DNA of 64,000 nucleotides from Ophioderma brevispina. Its lineage: Eukaryota > Echinodermata > Ophiuroidea > Amphilepidida > Ophiodermatidae. Where the stretch lies: assembly GCA_023653785.1 (NCBI GenBank), contig JAMKCH010084996.1, positions 1-64,000 of the forward strand, written 5' to 3'. Of this stretch, positions 34,900 to 47,085 are shown piece after piece; the stretch's first letter is position 1, and the number at the start of each line of letters is the position of its first letter. A program made the translations under genes and the position numbers. The notes under the pieces are model-generated. The model was not told the DNA's origin and did not search any database. It saw only the letters and a program-made list of their open reading frames with translations.

Positions 34900-36900
34900 T
34901 GACGGAGACACTTTATTTACAGCTCTGTTGTATGCAAGAGTCTTATTACGCCCTCTTGTAATCGCCTCTCCTAGGTCTCTGAATTAACTCGGAACAACTC
35001 TTTCCTCAAATCTGCATCTGCCGCAGCCTTCTTGAAATGTTCTCTCGCCAAGCGATCTCTTTCCTGTCTGTCCGTCTTTGGATGTGCTAGTGCTGTCAGT
35101 TTCTTAATAGCTATACCCAGTTCGCGCAAACTCTCCCCAAACTTTTGCTCTTCTTTGTCAGCTCAAGAAAATTGTTCTCCTGGCACCATCTAGACACAAA
35201 CTTTTTCGCCATCATCTCTTTGATTTCCTCATAGGTCATTCTCCAGGGTCTATATCACTTACAGTAAGCACAGATAGCGCATCCTCTCGGCAACTCACAC
35301 ATATACGCAGCCTCTTCATTTGTCCATTTCTTGTACTTTTTACAAGCATCAAATATTGCCTGATAAAATCTTTCCACTGGTTCTTAGAATTAAACTTTGG
35401 AATTTCTCTCTCTTTCCGGGCCTATAGGCCGATACGGCCCTGCCACTGACTGTGGACCACAATCTACAATAACCGATGAGTTGCTCTGTTCTCCTTTCGC
35501 ACTTCCCGCTCCCTTTCTACACACTAAAAACAACGTGGTCATTTTCAGGGGTCAGTAGTCAACTATGCACACTACTACGAAAAAGTGGTCAAAAAGTTGA
35601 CTTCCCGTGTCTTCTCTAAGATAACGGCGATTTTCGGATTTCTGTTTCACCTGCTCTTTTCTCTGTGGCGTTTTGTCATGCAGTCCTCGTTCTTATGTGC
35701 ATTCCAATTTCGCGCTCGATGCAAAGTCGGTGATTTAAAAGACTTTTCTCTGTCATGTCTATCTTGCTTCGACTCTCCAGATTTGTATCTGCTATCACTC
35801 TTTATCACAATGGCTGACTACACCCACACCATGCCCTCTCTCCTTTCGACTTCGTATTCGTCTGATTTCGTCCTCACTTTCTTCACGTATCGCTGTAATC
35901 TCTTTCTCCATTTTCATTTGAAGCCTCTTTTCCTCCAATTCTGCCTCTCTGCGCCGCTTCTCTTTCTCCCAAACCCTCTCTTGTTTACCGCCTCTCATCT
36001 CTTAGTAGTCTCTCTCACACTTCCTTCTGTTGCTGCCGAAAATCCTCTTTCTGCTGCTGCACGCACTGCATATACTCTTCCACTCGTTGTAGACGCAACG
36101 GGGCCATTTCTCTTTGGATTTCCTTCACCTCTCGGTCCCTCTACCGATACAAGCTTTTCAGTTCATCTCCTCCGTTCTGACCAGTTTTTTTGCTTCTTTC
36201 GTCCCATAATGCTTCTTCCTACTGTTCTTCGGCGATTTACTCTGATGTGAATTACCCAACCTTTTATATACTTTCAAAAAACTTCTTACCCTTCCGTATT
36301 TTCTCCTCTCTCTCTTCCTTCGATATCGAACTTGGTCACTCCCGTTCACCTACATCGTTGACGCGGGCATATCATCATTATATCGTTTCCTTGGTTTCCT
36401 TTCTGGGTGTAGAGCACGAGCTATCGGTAGAGTCCTTGGGAGTGTTTGGTGGGATTACGCAATTCCTCTCCCTCACTCTCTGTCATATCCCAGTCCCATT
36501 CTGATTCAACCCGCAATTTTCCGCTCCAAACTACTGTTTTACCCTCACCTTGACTACTGTTTTCACCTGTCTCTGTTGTGCTACTTCCTGCGGATTCAGT
36601 CTCATCTTCACTTACTCTAGCTTACTCTACTCCCCAGGCTCTCCTCACTTGACTTCACTGTGTCTCCTCCATCCCAATCACTTCCAATCTTCTTGCAGCC
36701 ATTTCCGCTCCTTGCCCCATCCCTGTGATCCAGCTCCACCGGTCCCATGTGCTCTGTGCAACCTGAAGACTTTCGTCCTTCACGTGAACACCACCACCAA
36801 AATGTTCGCTGCCGCCGTTGACACAACGACCAAATCCTCGTCATCCATGTCTTCTAAGACTCCTTCATGGCCATCGCCAATTGATGCCACTGCTATTTGT
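34900..36900 (-). pseudogene. gag region remnant of the Ty3/gypsy element
   Basis: Frame pieces at about 35260-35010 read WRMTYEEIKEMMAKKFV, LRELG and REHFKKA in shifted frames, as in capsid domains of metazoan gypsy elements. Upstream, 35998-35795 encodes a charged coiled-coil stretch (EKEKRRREAELEEKRLQMKM). The long + strand open frame 35585-36250 is the antisense shadow of this region. Confidence 0.7.
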
Positions 36901-37082
36901 CACAGCATTTTCGACCTATGTCCTCCACATTAACATGGGATCCTCCACCATCTCTGAGGATACTGTCGTCAGTACTCGTCGCTACTCCACCCCTGTCCAT
37001 CCAACATGCCACTTCGCCACTTTTCCACTGGCTCTTAATAATTCCAATTCCGCCACACGCCACTGGCGCCAAACCATTTTCT

Positions 37083-37275
37083 TGGAATTTGAGACAGGGT
37101 CTTAGCTTTGTATAGTTGGACCCTTACTCAACTACAAAACAAAGACCCTCATTTTTTGGGCGCCAAAATGTATATTAGTGGAATTTGAGACAGGGTCTTA
37201 GTTTTGTAGGGTGACCCTTACTCAACTGCAAAACTAAGACCCTGTTTGGGCGCCAAATCAATATTTTTTTTGGAA
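37083..37275. repeat. Tandem ~95-bp hairpin repeats at the gypsy 5' border
   Basis: Two units start TGGAATTTGAGACAGGGTCT at 37083 and 37179; a third start (TGGAATTTGAG) is at 37271. Each unit contains an inverted repeat: in unit 2 ACAGGGTCTTAGTTTTGTAG pairs with CTGCAAAACTAAGACCCTGT. Each ends in GGGCGCCA, the reverse complement of a TGGCGCCC primer-binding start. The arrangement looks like a duplicated LTR end plus PBS. Confidence 0.8.
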
Positions 37276-39497
37276 TTTGAGTAAGGGTTAATTAGCTTAT
37301 GGGGACTTTAAAAAAAACGTCCCCACAAGGCTTAAAAACGTCCCCATAAGTTATTAAGTATCCGTACACACATCCACACATACACGCACGATCATTTATT
37401 TTTTTCATCGGTTTGGGTTTTGGAGCCAAATTTCGCCCCGAACTAGTCGTATGTTTTTGGTTGCTGGACACGAAAAAATCAAAATATAAAATGATCATTT
37501 CACATCGGTTGTCTTTTCTTCTAGGTACATACCCCGATTCTAATGTTTTCTATAAACCTTGGCAGAAAACAACCTCCCCGAGATCGAGGCCAACATAGCC
37601 CACACTTACTAAGCCTACATATTTCACAAGTGGTTGTACAGCAACTTGCAGTGTATGCCCTGGCGGCGTTGGGGGGGGGGGGGGGCACTGTTAAAAAAAA
37701 TCCAGTAAATTTAACCAGAAATTTCTGTCAGCAGGAAGCAAGAAGTTCCAGGACATTTACCTTGGCCCCCTAAAATTGTTCTTGTCCCCCCCCCCCCCCA
37801 ATAAAAAGTGATCCCGGTGCGGCGCCGCTACTGAGTGTATATGGCAATGGATTATAGCTTGGTTTATTTATAAAGTAATATGGGGAATGGATATTTTGGT
37901 AAAATTCAAGGTTCACGTAGCTAGAAAACTGTTACAGTGGTTGTCCCGTGAACAACGCTTAGGGAATCTCCGAGGGCCTCGTTAGTGTTAACTTGCTATG
38001 GTGGTATAGTGTAAGCAAACCCTGGCCCTGAATAATATATTTTCCCGACGCCCCTTGTATTTTACATTCTTACTGCAATATTGGCGTTTTACCAGAGCTC
38101 TGTGCCTTGCCGTGCAAAACGTATTCCCCGTCCCACCCTCTGTCTTTTAAATATTAACTTTTCTCTCACTAGCGGACTCCCTCATGTTTAATGCTATAGC
38201 TACGGGATCAGGACTGAACCCCTTACGTGTAACAGACCTCAAGAGCACATTACTTATGTGGAAACATCGTCATCATCGACGGCGGCGATATCGGGACATA
38301 TCTGATGCTCGCTTGGAGAAAACGGACTAGGCGAGTTCACGGGCAGCTGTTTAAAAATTTCATCTGACGGAAATCACAATAGCCGAGCAGCTTAGTTTGG
38401 CCCGCTTACAAATGAAATGAATCTATGAGCCACGCGTCAATCATACATATCATTACTCATCAATTATCTTTTGCCGTGTGTAAGCAGCAGTGTTGACAGG
38501 ATTTTACAAGACGTCCGACCGTCGTGTGGGGAACAACGAGACTCAGCCGACGTAGATTTTTACCTGCTTCATTGCCAGAGCTAACTGTCAGCGGGAATCT
38601 AGGAGAGAGATTAGATACAGCGGACACCTAAACCACACAGAATTGCCTCTGAATTTGGCTCATCAGTGTAATCGCCATGCAGGTATTGTATATTTTCTCT
38701 TTGAATCGCCGCCCGCGCAATTTACAAGATTACCACTTTGAAACGTTTTTTTTCTTTCTCTTCTTCTTTTTTAGCTAAAGTACAATTTGATAAAACCGTG
38801 TTGTATCTATACATCCAGTAATTTTGCATTAGGCAGCCTGTGGCGTGCGTCTTAATTCAAGCATACATCCCGGTTTTAAGCCCTCTCATATGGCAAGCCT
38901 TTTAGCCTGTGAAATTTCCACCTGTCAATCGACATTGACTTTGGCGATGTGAATCACATCTACACGCGCTGGCCTCGCTGTAATGACGCAGCACACGCGT
39001 ACAAAGGCCGCGCTTGTAAGGCGACAGGTGCTCCATGTCATCTTGCATCTTGTCACTTTGTTTCGTCAACTCAACCAGCCTTCAGGAGAGACCAAAATGT
39101 ATACATTTCGGAGCACTATCTAGATGTATTTTATCAGACATCTTGGCAGCAGAAACACGTTTCCATAATGTTTAACCAATTCCTACATATTGCTTAAGCT
39201 TGATATATAAAGCGTAAATTTGAAGTCGATATCTTTATCCTAAACGACATAAATACTAAAGTGTCAACTAAATTATCCTTGCTATCACGTTAAAAAGCGG
39301 CTTGTCAAAGATAGGCTAATATGCGTATAAGTATATTCAATATGGTATTGTTACTTTAATTGCTTCTAACAAAGTGTAAAACATCAAAGGTTTATAAATT
39401 GATTGTTTTCAATTTTCGATAACACAACAGAAAGTTGGTACCGTTAATTGTGGCGACATCAATGTGTCACCACTGTTTAATTGAACGTGATTTTCAT
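37276..39497. other. Intergenic stretch with G/C homopolymer element
   Basis: At about 37648-37835 a short element runs from CCCTGGCGGCGTTGGGGG to GCGGCGCCGCTACTG, with G and C homopolymers and imperfect inverted ends of the CAGTGGCG type. The rest, including 38000-39490, holds no recognisable exon. Confidence 0.45.
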
Positions 39498-39498
39498 T

Positions 39499-39545
<47 letters not shown>

Positions 39546-39549
39546 TATA

Positions 39550-39595
<46 letters not shown>
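39498..39595. repeat. (TA)n microsatellite
   Basis: About 98 bp of almost pure TA/AT alternation with a few AA or TT interruptions. The Tyr/Ile-alternating translation across it is an artefact. Confidence 0.98.
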
Positions 39596-39597
<2 letters not shown>

Positions 39598-39599
39598 GG

Positions 39600-39760
39600 A
39601 GTTTTTTTGGCATAGAGTATTGCGTAACGGATAAAGTGCAGGAACTATGATCCTCTCGATACTGAGTTCTGAATTCGAGCCCTGCTGCAATCAACCTATT
39701 GTGTCGCTGGGTAATATCAAAGGCCTCGTAGACCCCCAACCGAAAATCCTGGGATTTGTT
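39600..39760 (+). mobile_element. tRNA-related SINE fragment
   Basis: An A-box-like TTGCGTAACGG (39620-39630) followed by GATAAAGTGC and a B-box-like AATTCGAGCCC (39672-39682) have tRNA spacing of about 41 bp. The body continues CTGCTGCAATCAACC. Boxes are degenerate; the 3' limit is uncertain. Confidence 0.55.
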
Positions 39761-40208
39761 ATGAATATCCACATCTATACTTTGTCTCACCTAAAGTTGA
39801 AGGTGACGTCATTATGCGTCTTTGCATTCCCACTAGCGTCTCGATCGTGCCGCCTTTATTCGCGTGCGTATAATGCTATGATTCCAAGCATAGCGCGCGC
39901 GATTCATGGCTGAGCAACATAAAAGTCGCAGTGACGTCACCTTCAACTTAAGATGAGACAAACTATAAGTGGCTTATAGGAATGTGCGCTTGGCCAGCCT
40001 ACATGACGCGAAATGATCGTGACGATTTCCTGGCAGCGTAATAATAATAGGCAACAGCGCTTTGCCAACACTGAAAAAGACGCATTGAATCAATGTCAGT
40101 GTATACCTACATCTATAGCTATACTATACTTTAATATTATTTCAACATGGAAATTGCCCACACGCAGTCGACCTCGTGTTTTCTAATCCGAGCGCGAATT
40201 TTTGCAAG
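39761..40208. other. Intergenic stretch with an inverted pair
   Basis: CACCTAAAGTTGAAGGTGACGTCA (about 39789-39812) and TGACGTCACCTTCAACTTAAG (about 39931-39952) are inverted relative to each other, forming a palindromic element of about 160-180 bp (about 39780-39965) whose ends include TTTGTCTCA / TGAGACAAA. It is probably a MITE. Confidence 0.6.
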
Positions 40209-41034
40209 AATTGTGTATTAAATCTCTGAAATTTGGCACAGAGATGGAGTACGTCCACAACGATTTTTTGGGGCTATGGGCATTGCAGATTTGTCATATT
40301 TCTCGGTGAGGGGCAACGAAAGGTTACATAGGGGGGACAGTTTAAATTGCGTGATGATGCATAAAATAGCTAAAATAGCCAAAAAGTTCAAATTCTTGTT
40401 GTACAGGGGGAAGTAAAATAAAGTTGCTCCCACTTTGATAAGGAATGTCTTAAATTATTCATATTGGTAATTGAACTAAAATGAAGAATATATTTTTACT
40501 CTACCACATGTTTTGTTTCCGAGAAAATAAAAAGGCCACTAGCCATTCAATGTTTTTTTTGATGTAGGCTTTAGACCCGGGCCTTAGACTTCTGAACTAT
40601 TTGTCCATAACATGAAAACTAAAACATAACAAATATTAAAAACTAAATTTCTTATTTCGATTGTTTTATCTGGAGACCACCCGCGACTTTGCCTTTTACC
40701 AAAGTCTGACCAACTTTTTTCTACCCATGCATACAACCAGATCAGAAATTGGACTTTTTGGCTATTTGCAACCTTTTCACTCCATAAATCCAAACTATAG
40801 GTCTTACTTGAACAAGTACGTGCATATTTGGAATCCTAATAGCTAGACGAATAATTTGATATACTTTTTCAACAAAATTGGAACAATAGGCTCAAGTTCC
40901 TCCTATGTTGCCTTCTATTTTTCCGTCACCGATAAACATGAGAAATCCGCGAAACCCCTATAGCAAAAAATCTTCCTTTAGACGTAGCCTAACTCTGTGC
41001 CAAATTTGAGAGATTTATCATCAAATGCACAATT
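40209..41034. mobile_element. ~826-bp foldback element
   Basis: The left end AATTGTGTATTAAATCTCTG and right end CAAATGCACAATT are inverted. AAATTTGGCACAGAG near 40235 pairs with CTCTGTGCCAAATTTGAGAG near 40993. Pairing continues inward imperfectly, including ATAGCCAAAAAGTTC (about 40375) with a partner near 40750. The arms together may exceed 250 bp each. No ORF with domain similarity is present. Confidence 0.75.
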
Positions 41035-44000
41035 GCCCCACAGTTTGTCACGAATCTGCTATGCTATAAGGAGTTAAGTCCATTATTTGGACTTTGCGTT
41101 TGTTTTTTCATAAACTTAACAGAATTTTTTAAAATATAAACGCACTTTTCGTGTCTTTTACACACTGCTTTCGTGATTTTTTGTAAACCGCTAAAATGCC
41201 ATCTACCTCTCTACCTGTTGTGAAACTCTTCTGTGACTAGATAAGTTTGTACGCAAAAAGGGCACACAAATATATCCGTAAAGACACACAGAGTTCTCTC
41301 TCTTTCTTCCCCTCTCTCGATTTCCTTAAATTAGGCAAGCATTTATTAATCAGGACGTTCCATAAACTTTAGCAGAAAATTATCAAAAGTACTATTTTAA
41401 ATTATCCATTCGTACATTTTCTCCTGGCAATTTCTCATTTACTCCCTATTCCATTTTGAAGGGATTTTTATTTAAAATGGAATTGTGTTCGTCTCTAATA
41501 ACAAGTCACATTTTACAGAGGAGACAGTACACGGATCGAATTGGTATATGTACAGGTTGACTACCAACAAGCGTGTTCCTTTGTTATTAATTTAATAACA
41601 TGAAATCCGAAGACGATCAAGCCAATATTAAGCTAATATTACCTCGCTCATCAACTGTCATCGGCCTGCCTGCTGTCGATCACTGCATCCGAGAAAGAGC
41701 AGATCGAAAAAATCCTCATATAAATTCAACAGATTTTCTCATTAATACTGCATATCTTATAAAGATGAAAAAATAGACGCTCTTCAAGATATACTTTTCA
41801 TAAAAACAGCTTATTACTTTATCTTGCATCTTCACCACGGGTTGAAAATTCTCAGTCGAAGCCTTCAGCATCTCCGAGCTGTCAAAGCTGTCAGCCAAGC
41901 CAAGATAATTCACTTGTCCACCGCCTGCGTTTCTGCCTGTCACCAGCAAAATTGTCTTATCGGATTTGCCGCCATTTTTTTCGCACCTGCATTAATACAA
42001 ACGTCATTTTGATCATTGATGATGTAGATTATGAAAACAAAATGCACATCGATAGTGTCTGATAGATGCCGTATTTCCACGCCGCAGACAACATTTCTGA
42101 ACTGTGGGGGAAAATTAACACTTTATGAAAGTCATCATTGTTGATTTGAGCAATCACCAGATACGGGTGAATTGTACATTTTACTAAATCCAGAAGTTCC
42201 GTGTGACACTACGCAGTGTATAATGGATTGACAAGTCTACAACACAGGGATTAAATTATTTACGATCATAACTATGTACAGTACAGTAAGAAGTAAATTG
42301 AAACATTTTCACAATTATGAGCCCTAACTTCAGAAGCTGCAATTTCCTGGGAACATTTACAGGGTATAGAGGGGTCTTAAGAAAGACCAAACCTTCAAGT
42401 CCCAATGAGTCCCAGAACATTCATTGCATTCAGGGAAAGGATATGTACATGATGAAAGGGTATATAAGTATACATTCTATATAATATGTGATATAGGGTA
42501 TATAGTACACATTCTCATATGTGATATGCCATATAATTTGTATCAGGCTTACATTCGATAGGGGCTGATGATGATATATCTAAGACTCTAAGTATAAACG
42601 CTGTGTATCCGTATATACCGACCATTTTTTTTTATAGAAATTTTGTTAGAATTGTCTCAAACCAATAGGTTTTTAAACGTGTATAAGAAATTTACCGTTG
42701 TAAAATCGTCGAGTGGGGAAATGCAAAAGAAAATACATGTCAGTTTCTTGTAGAAAGAGAGTCAACTCAACTCCTCACCACTATCTCGTCATCTCGACAC
42801 CACGACCAATAATATAATACTAGCTATCGCCATAGCTCGTGTTTTCTATCATGTTAAGCTTTTCATCCTCATTTAAGACTTCATTTGAACGTGTTAAGAC
42901 AGTGAAATTTTATTCTTTGCAAATAAATTGCAAATACACGGGATAAAATAAGCGTGCAAAGCCAATTTGTCGCAGGTAACATGGTAAAACCTCATGGTTC
43001 GTCATCATCTCAATCCAGTCCGGTTCGTTGGACATACAGTCGGTCAATCATTCAACTCGGTCTTGTCAGCGGCCATCAGGGTGATCTAAACGATCTGAAG
43101 GAAACTCACATGAGATTTCTGTCTTAGAAGACAGAGGATGTAAACTCTAGCACAGGACGCCATTCTTGAAGAAACTATGCACGTTAATTTGTGAAAGCTT
43201 GAAGAATCAACCTTGACATAAATTGCAAATGATCAATGATCATACAAATTTGTTTAAAGTCATCGAGCAAGCCAAACCGAAGTTGTGAAGATTGAGGAGG
43301 TAGTTTTTTAAAATGTTGTTCAGTACATCGCCAATATTTTGTTTTTGAAAGGTATTTTGTAAAATTCTGATTTGCACCACTTTTTTCTGTTGGCCTAATA
43401 CTATCTGGGAGAAAATTAGAGGAAGGGCATGGCATACTCGGTCCGACGAGCACGCGGCCATTTTTCGGCATTGTTGACGAACATAATCATTTGTTGGCAT
43501 TGTCGACGAGCGCTATTAATAGAGGTGCCATTAAGTTACGGGTTTTGTTAATCTCTTTAGTAGAAAAAAATCTTTAAAATTGTAATAAATATTTAGTTGA
43601 GCACCCTAATTTGGGGTGAGTAGAACTTTAGTAATTTGATTGCAGGGAAGTTGGCCGGATTTGCCAATCAAACCCAGGTTTTAAGCGATCCCTGCGGGAG
43701 CTGACGGATCATAATGACGGAAGTCAACTGCCCGGAAACAGTTTTTCCTTACTGCTACTACACCGGCACTTTAAATCATTTTATTTTTTTTATTTTGAAA
43801 TTGCTACTCCTTTTTTTAAATGTCTGTATATGCAGGTATAGTCAATCGCAAAACAGCGTGCATAGGAGAAGACTATCAACTCAAGAATAGAGAAACTATG
43901 GATTAATGGCTGCTTCTGTTACATGCCAGAACCAGCAACGCAAATTCTGTTTAAAAAAACATTGGCATACATGCCTCGATTTAAAGCGGAAAGAGGGAGA

Positions 44001-45568
44001 GGAAGGGTATCGCTGGATCTGAGATGAGAAAATAGGCCCTTGATTTTCCCGTATTATTTGTTAACAAGTGGCAATAAATGAACTGAAAATAAATAAAAAA
44101 AAACACTACAGGCGTGTGCTGCATCTTGCGAGAAATGATAAGACGGAATTCATATATCGTGCAGGCGTATAAGAGGCCATTTTGGAGACGATGTGCCAAA
44201 AGAAGTTTGATTCTGAGTCCCGCAACCAATTTGACACCTTTGGTTACAGGCATTGCTTGATTTTCTGGTTTATCACAAGAAAAACAAACCCATTTACTTT
44301 ATTAGCTAATAATCTCTTAACCCTTGTCTTAAGGGGTTGCCACCCCCTATATAGTGAACTTTCCTGTGGTGCTAAAATTCCAAAGGATTTCGTAAAAAGC
44401 TCAGGCTTCCAGGTAATTGTTTTCTCATTCATTCCGGTCGATCGTTTTAGGGAAAACTTTGAAGGTAGCACATTCATCGGGGTTAGGGTGGGGGGAATAT
44501 ATTATGGTACATTCTTGAAGAAAACAAATATGCACAGCATGGCTCTAAACTCCATGTTTATGTAAAAATAGTATATTTCCATTATAGAGCTGAAAACCGC
44601 ATGAAAATCCGACATTCCTATATCTTTTTAGCGCAAAATTAGATTTCGCTATGTGGAAAATGACAATTTAATCGACTCGCGCCGAACTTTATGACATCAT
44701 TGTGATGCCATACCAGTACTTATTTTGAATGGAAAGAGGAGGAACATGACCATCCACTAGCTGGTATCAAAATAATATGCATTAATGTTTTATAACGAAT
44801 CCCGAAGGTGTGGTAATCCCCTCATGGTAAATTGTGTTACAAAAAAGTATTGACGACAGTTAACGTTGTGATACATGGAATAGGGATTTCAGGTCAAGCG
44901 GAATGATATTTGCAAATCGTGAATTATTCAGTTTTCGTCGGGCTCGGACCAAAATATTCCAATTCATTTGTATTGTGTCGACGTATGTGTTTCAACAAGA
45001 GAATTATTTGTCAAACAGTGTCTCCATGCAACACCAGTGTCATGTGGGCTATGCAATTATTGAAAATACATCAAATTGGGCACGCAAAATTATTATATAA
45101 TTTGACTCCGCGATCGACCCAAATTTGGAAACTCCCAGAAAGCTTTTAATCTCAGTCCAAGGATACAGACCCTAACTTCTGATTTTCGGGAATAATGTTG
45201 TTTTTCTTTGCAAAAAATCTAACACTATTAAAGTGCACAATTTTGACCATATTTAATAACCGTGTCTTGCAGCCTTACGTCCACGTAAACTCCATATGGG
45301 GGACTAGACCCTCCCCATGTTCGGTCATTTGGGTGCAATGGAATAGGAGAGTCTTAAACGACACAATGGAATGAAAAAAATCCAGACATAATGAAATGGA
45401 CCCATACCGAAATTACTCCCACAAATTTGAAAAACAATCTGGGCGTTTTATACAGTTTGTAAAAAGTGAAGAGTAATTAATATTATTTTCCTTGTATAAG
45501 CTTCACTTCTCAAACAAAATAAAAAAAGTGATGCTGACATTATTGCGTGATTTATTGCATGATTTTCC
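41035..45568. other. Intergenic stretch
   Basis: Mostly unassigned AT-rich sequence. At 42440-42560 TATA-rich phrases (TATATAAGTATACATTC / ATATGTGATATAGGGTATAT) repeat locally. Open frames at 43184-43500 (minus) and 44182-44565 (plus) lack recognisable domains. One weak exon candidate is listed separately at 41818-41986. Confidence 0.45.
41818..41986 (-). CDS. Weak candidate internal exon, unidentified
   Basis: On the minus strand an AG at 41990-41987 (TTAATGCAG) could be an acceptor, and AAA|GTAATAAG at 41818/41817 a donor. Between them one frame is open and reads KTILLVTGRNAGGGQVNYLG and LADSFDSSEMLKASTENFQP. Composition is less AT-biased than its surroundings and the peptide looks protein-like, but no family is recognised and no partner exon was found. 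It could be chance. Confidence 0.2.
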
Positions 45569-45699
45569 GTAACCTGACTAATCTGACACACTTATGAATT
45601 CGGAAACCTTAACAGAATAAACCTGTGCTTTTATTCCGTGAAGGGTTTCCGATTTCATAAGTGTGTCAGAAAAAAAGTGTGTCAGATGGGCCAGGCTAC
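45569..45699. mobile_element. Hairpin MITE with an asymmetric right arm
   Basis: The left arm runs GTAACCTGACTAATCTGACA to about 45607. The right arm is its reverse complement, ending CAGATGGGCCAGGCTAC. The inner pairing CTGACACACTTATGAATTCG / its complement extends about 38 bp with few mismatches. The right arm contains an extra AAAAAAAGTGTGTCAG duplication absent from the left arm. Confidence 0.8.
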
Positions 45700-46871
45700 A
45701 TAAGCTCCCTATTATTGCCAGCATTTGATCAAACTTGATTGGTCATCAGCTCACAGGCCATTGCTATTGTGTAAAGTATACCGGCTAATCCACCTTTCAC
45801 TTGTCAATATCTCACTACAAGCCTGCAGTACAATGTCTGAATCCCCATCTGAATGCTTTAGAATTGTGTCATAAAACATGCTAGACACTGTAAATTCTAA
45901 CAGGGATGTCAACACCTTGATTTTCCGTGGCACGAATTACCACGAACTGCCACGAACTGTGACTGTTTTTACAGAATTTAAACATCCAAATTGTTTGCAA
46001 ATTTGCAGGTGTGATTAATGATTTCAGTAAGGGTATATGTTTCATTTAATATGTCTGATTTTTTTCACGCCATTGTGTCCCTTTAATCAAATTACGATGA
46101 CCAAATGTGGATGAATTCAATTTGGGTATTTTGTAATGAAACTTAATTTCATATGATGTTTTGTCGGAAATGCGGGAAATGGAGTGTCATAACATTGGGA
46201 GTTTGTTTTGAAACCGTGATTTTGATCATAATACTGTTGTAAGTCGCCGTTGAAGCAAAATTATACCGTCTATAAGCACCGGAATCCCGTTCCCATATTA
46301 TATATTTTAATTATGCCTTTACCGAAAAGTTTACACCAAATGTATCCGGATGAGTTACCCACAAAATGGTTCTTAATGAAGCATTCTCGGAAGAAACATT
46401 TTAACTTTACAAACCATTTTGGTATGTATGTATGTGTGTGTGTGTGTGTGAAAAAAAAAAAAAAAAAAAATTATCTGATGCATCATTATTTCCGAGGGTT
46501 TCTATAGATATGATAGGTCTGCAAAACAAAAATGATCTTGCATACAAACACAAACTTATTCTACCAAACATGTGGTTCTGCCTGAAACCATTTTAAGACA
46601 AGACCAAAAGATCAAAAGACCAAAAGATAATTTTAAGAAACACCGCGACCCTGCCACTCGCTCCATCAAATCTGATATTTTGGTAAAAGCTTGTATTTTT
46701 GACTGGCGCGTTTCGAAGACAATGATTTGCCCCTAATTTGAAGACGATATAATGAAACTCAGTTTTTATTTCATCTTTAGTAATGTCGTATTAGGCCTAC
46801 CCCTCATGTGTGGTGTAAGTTTCATTTAAAAATTCGACCGGGAGAGTTTTTTTTCTTCATGTAAGCTTTCT
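45700..46871. other. Intergenic stretch
   Basis: Contains a (TG)n-(A)n low-complexity run at about 46421-46470 and three close copies of CACGAAYT/GCCACGAACTG near 45930-45960. No gene recognised. Confidence 0.45.
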
Positions 46872-47085
46872 TAAGAGGAGGTATATTCTTCCCACGATGA
46901 ATTTCTTCCAATGCAATTTTTTGTACTGGTTGTCACATATAGTAACAAAAAGTACTTAAATTGCAAGATTGGGATGAGTTCCGTTCATTTAAGTACTTTT
47001 GTCACTATAAATTCATTCATTCATGTGACAAACTATAGTGCAAAATTGTATTGGAAGAATTGCATTGTGGGAAGAATCTCCTCTA
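46872..47085. mobile_element. ~214-bp hairpin MITE
   Basis: The left arm (46872-46966) and right arm (about 46988-47085) are inverted: TTCTTCCCACGATGAATTTC pairs with TTGCATTGTGGGAAGAA, TTGTCACATATAGT with ACAAACTATAGTG-type sequence, and AAAAGTACTTAAAT with ATTTAAGTACTTTT. The loop is only about 20 bp. The + strand frame 46911-47108 runs across it and is not a gene. Confidence 0.85.

Larger units (their letters stand above)
31500..37256 (-). mobile_element. Degenerate Ty3/gypsy-type LTR retrotransposon
   Basis: Domains follow the Ty3/gypsy order on the minus strand: gag (about 36900-34900), protease, RT, RNase H, integrase (to about 31700). Many stops and frameshifts make it non-functional. 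I could not find a matching pair of LTRs: sequence near 37085-37400 does not recur near 31230-31500. A tRNA primer-binding-like TGGCGCCCAAACAGGG lies at 37240-37255 on the minus strand, where it is expected downstream of a 5' LTR. No envelope-like frame was seen. Confidence 0.88.

Noticed and set aside
35585..36250. Long + strand open frame of 221 codons
   Set aside because: It lies antisense to the gag region of the gypsy element. The minus strand has the coiled-coil and capsid-like sequence, and the + translation is a biased Ser/Leu/Phe shadow.
39497..39790. Minus-strand frame with an Ile-Tyr repeat tail
   Set aside because: It is the translation of the (TA)n microsatellite plus the adjoining SINE.
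44182..44565. 127-codon + strand frame
   Set aside because: No recognisable motif, composition like surrounding AT-rich DNA, no splice or promoter context.
45548..45558. TGATTTATTGC as a Hox-PBX site
   Set aside because: A short AT-rich match expected by chance in this composition, not close to any promoter I can define.
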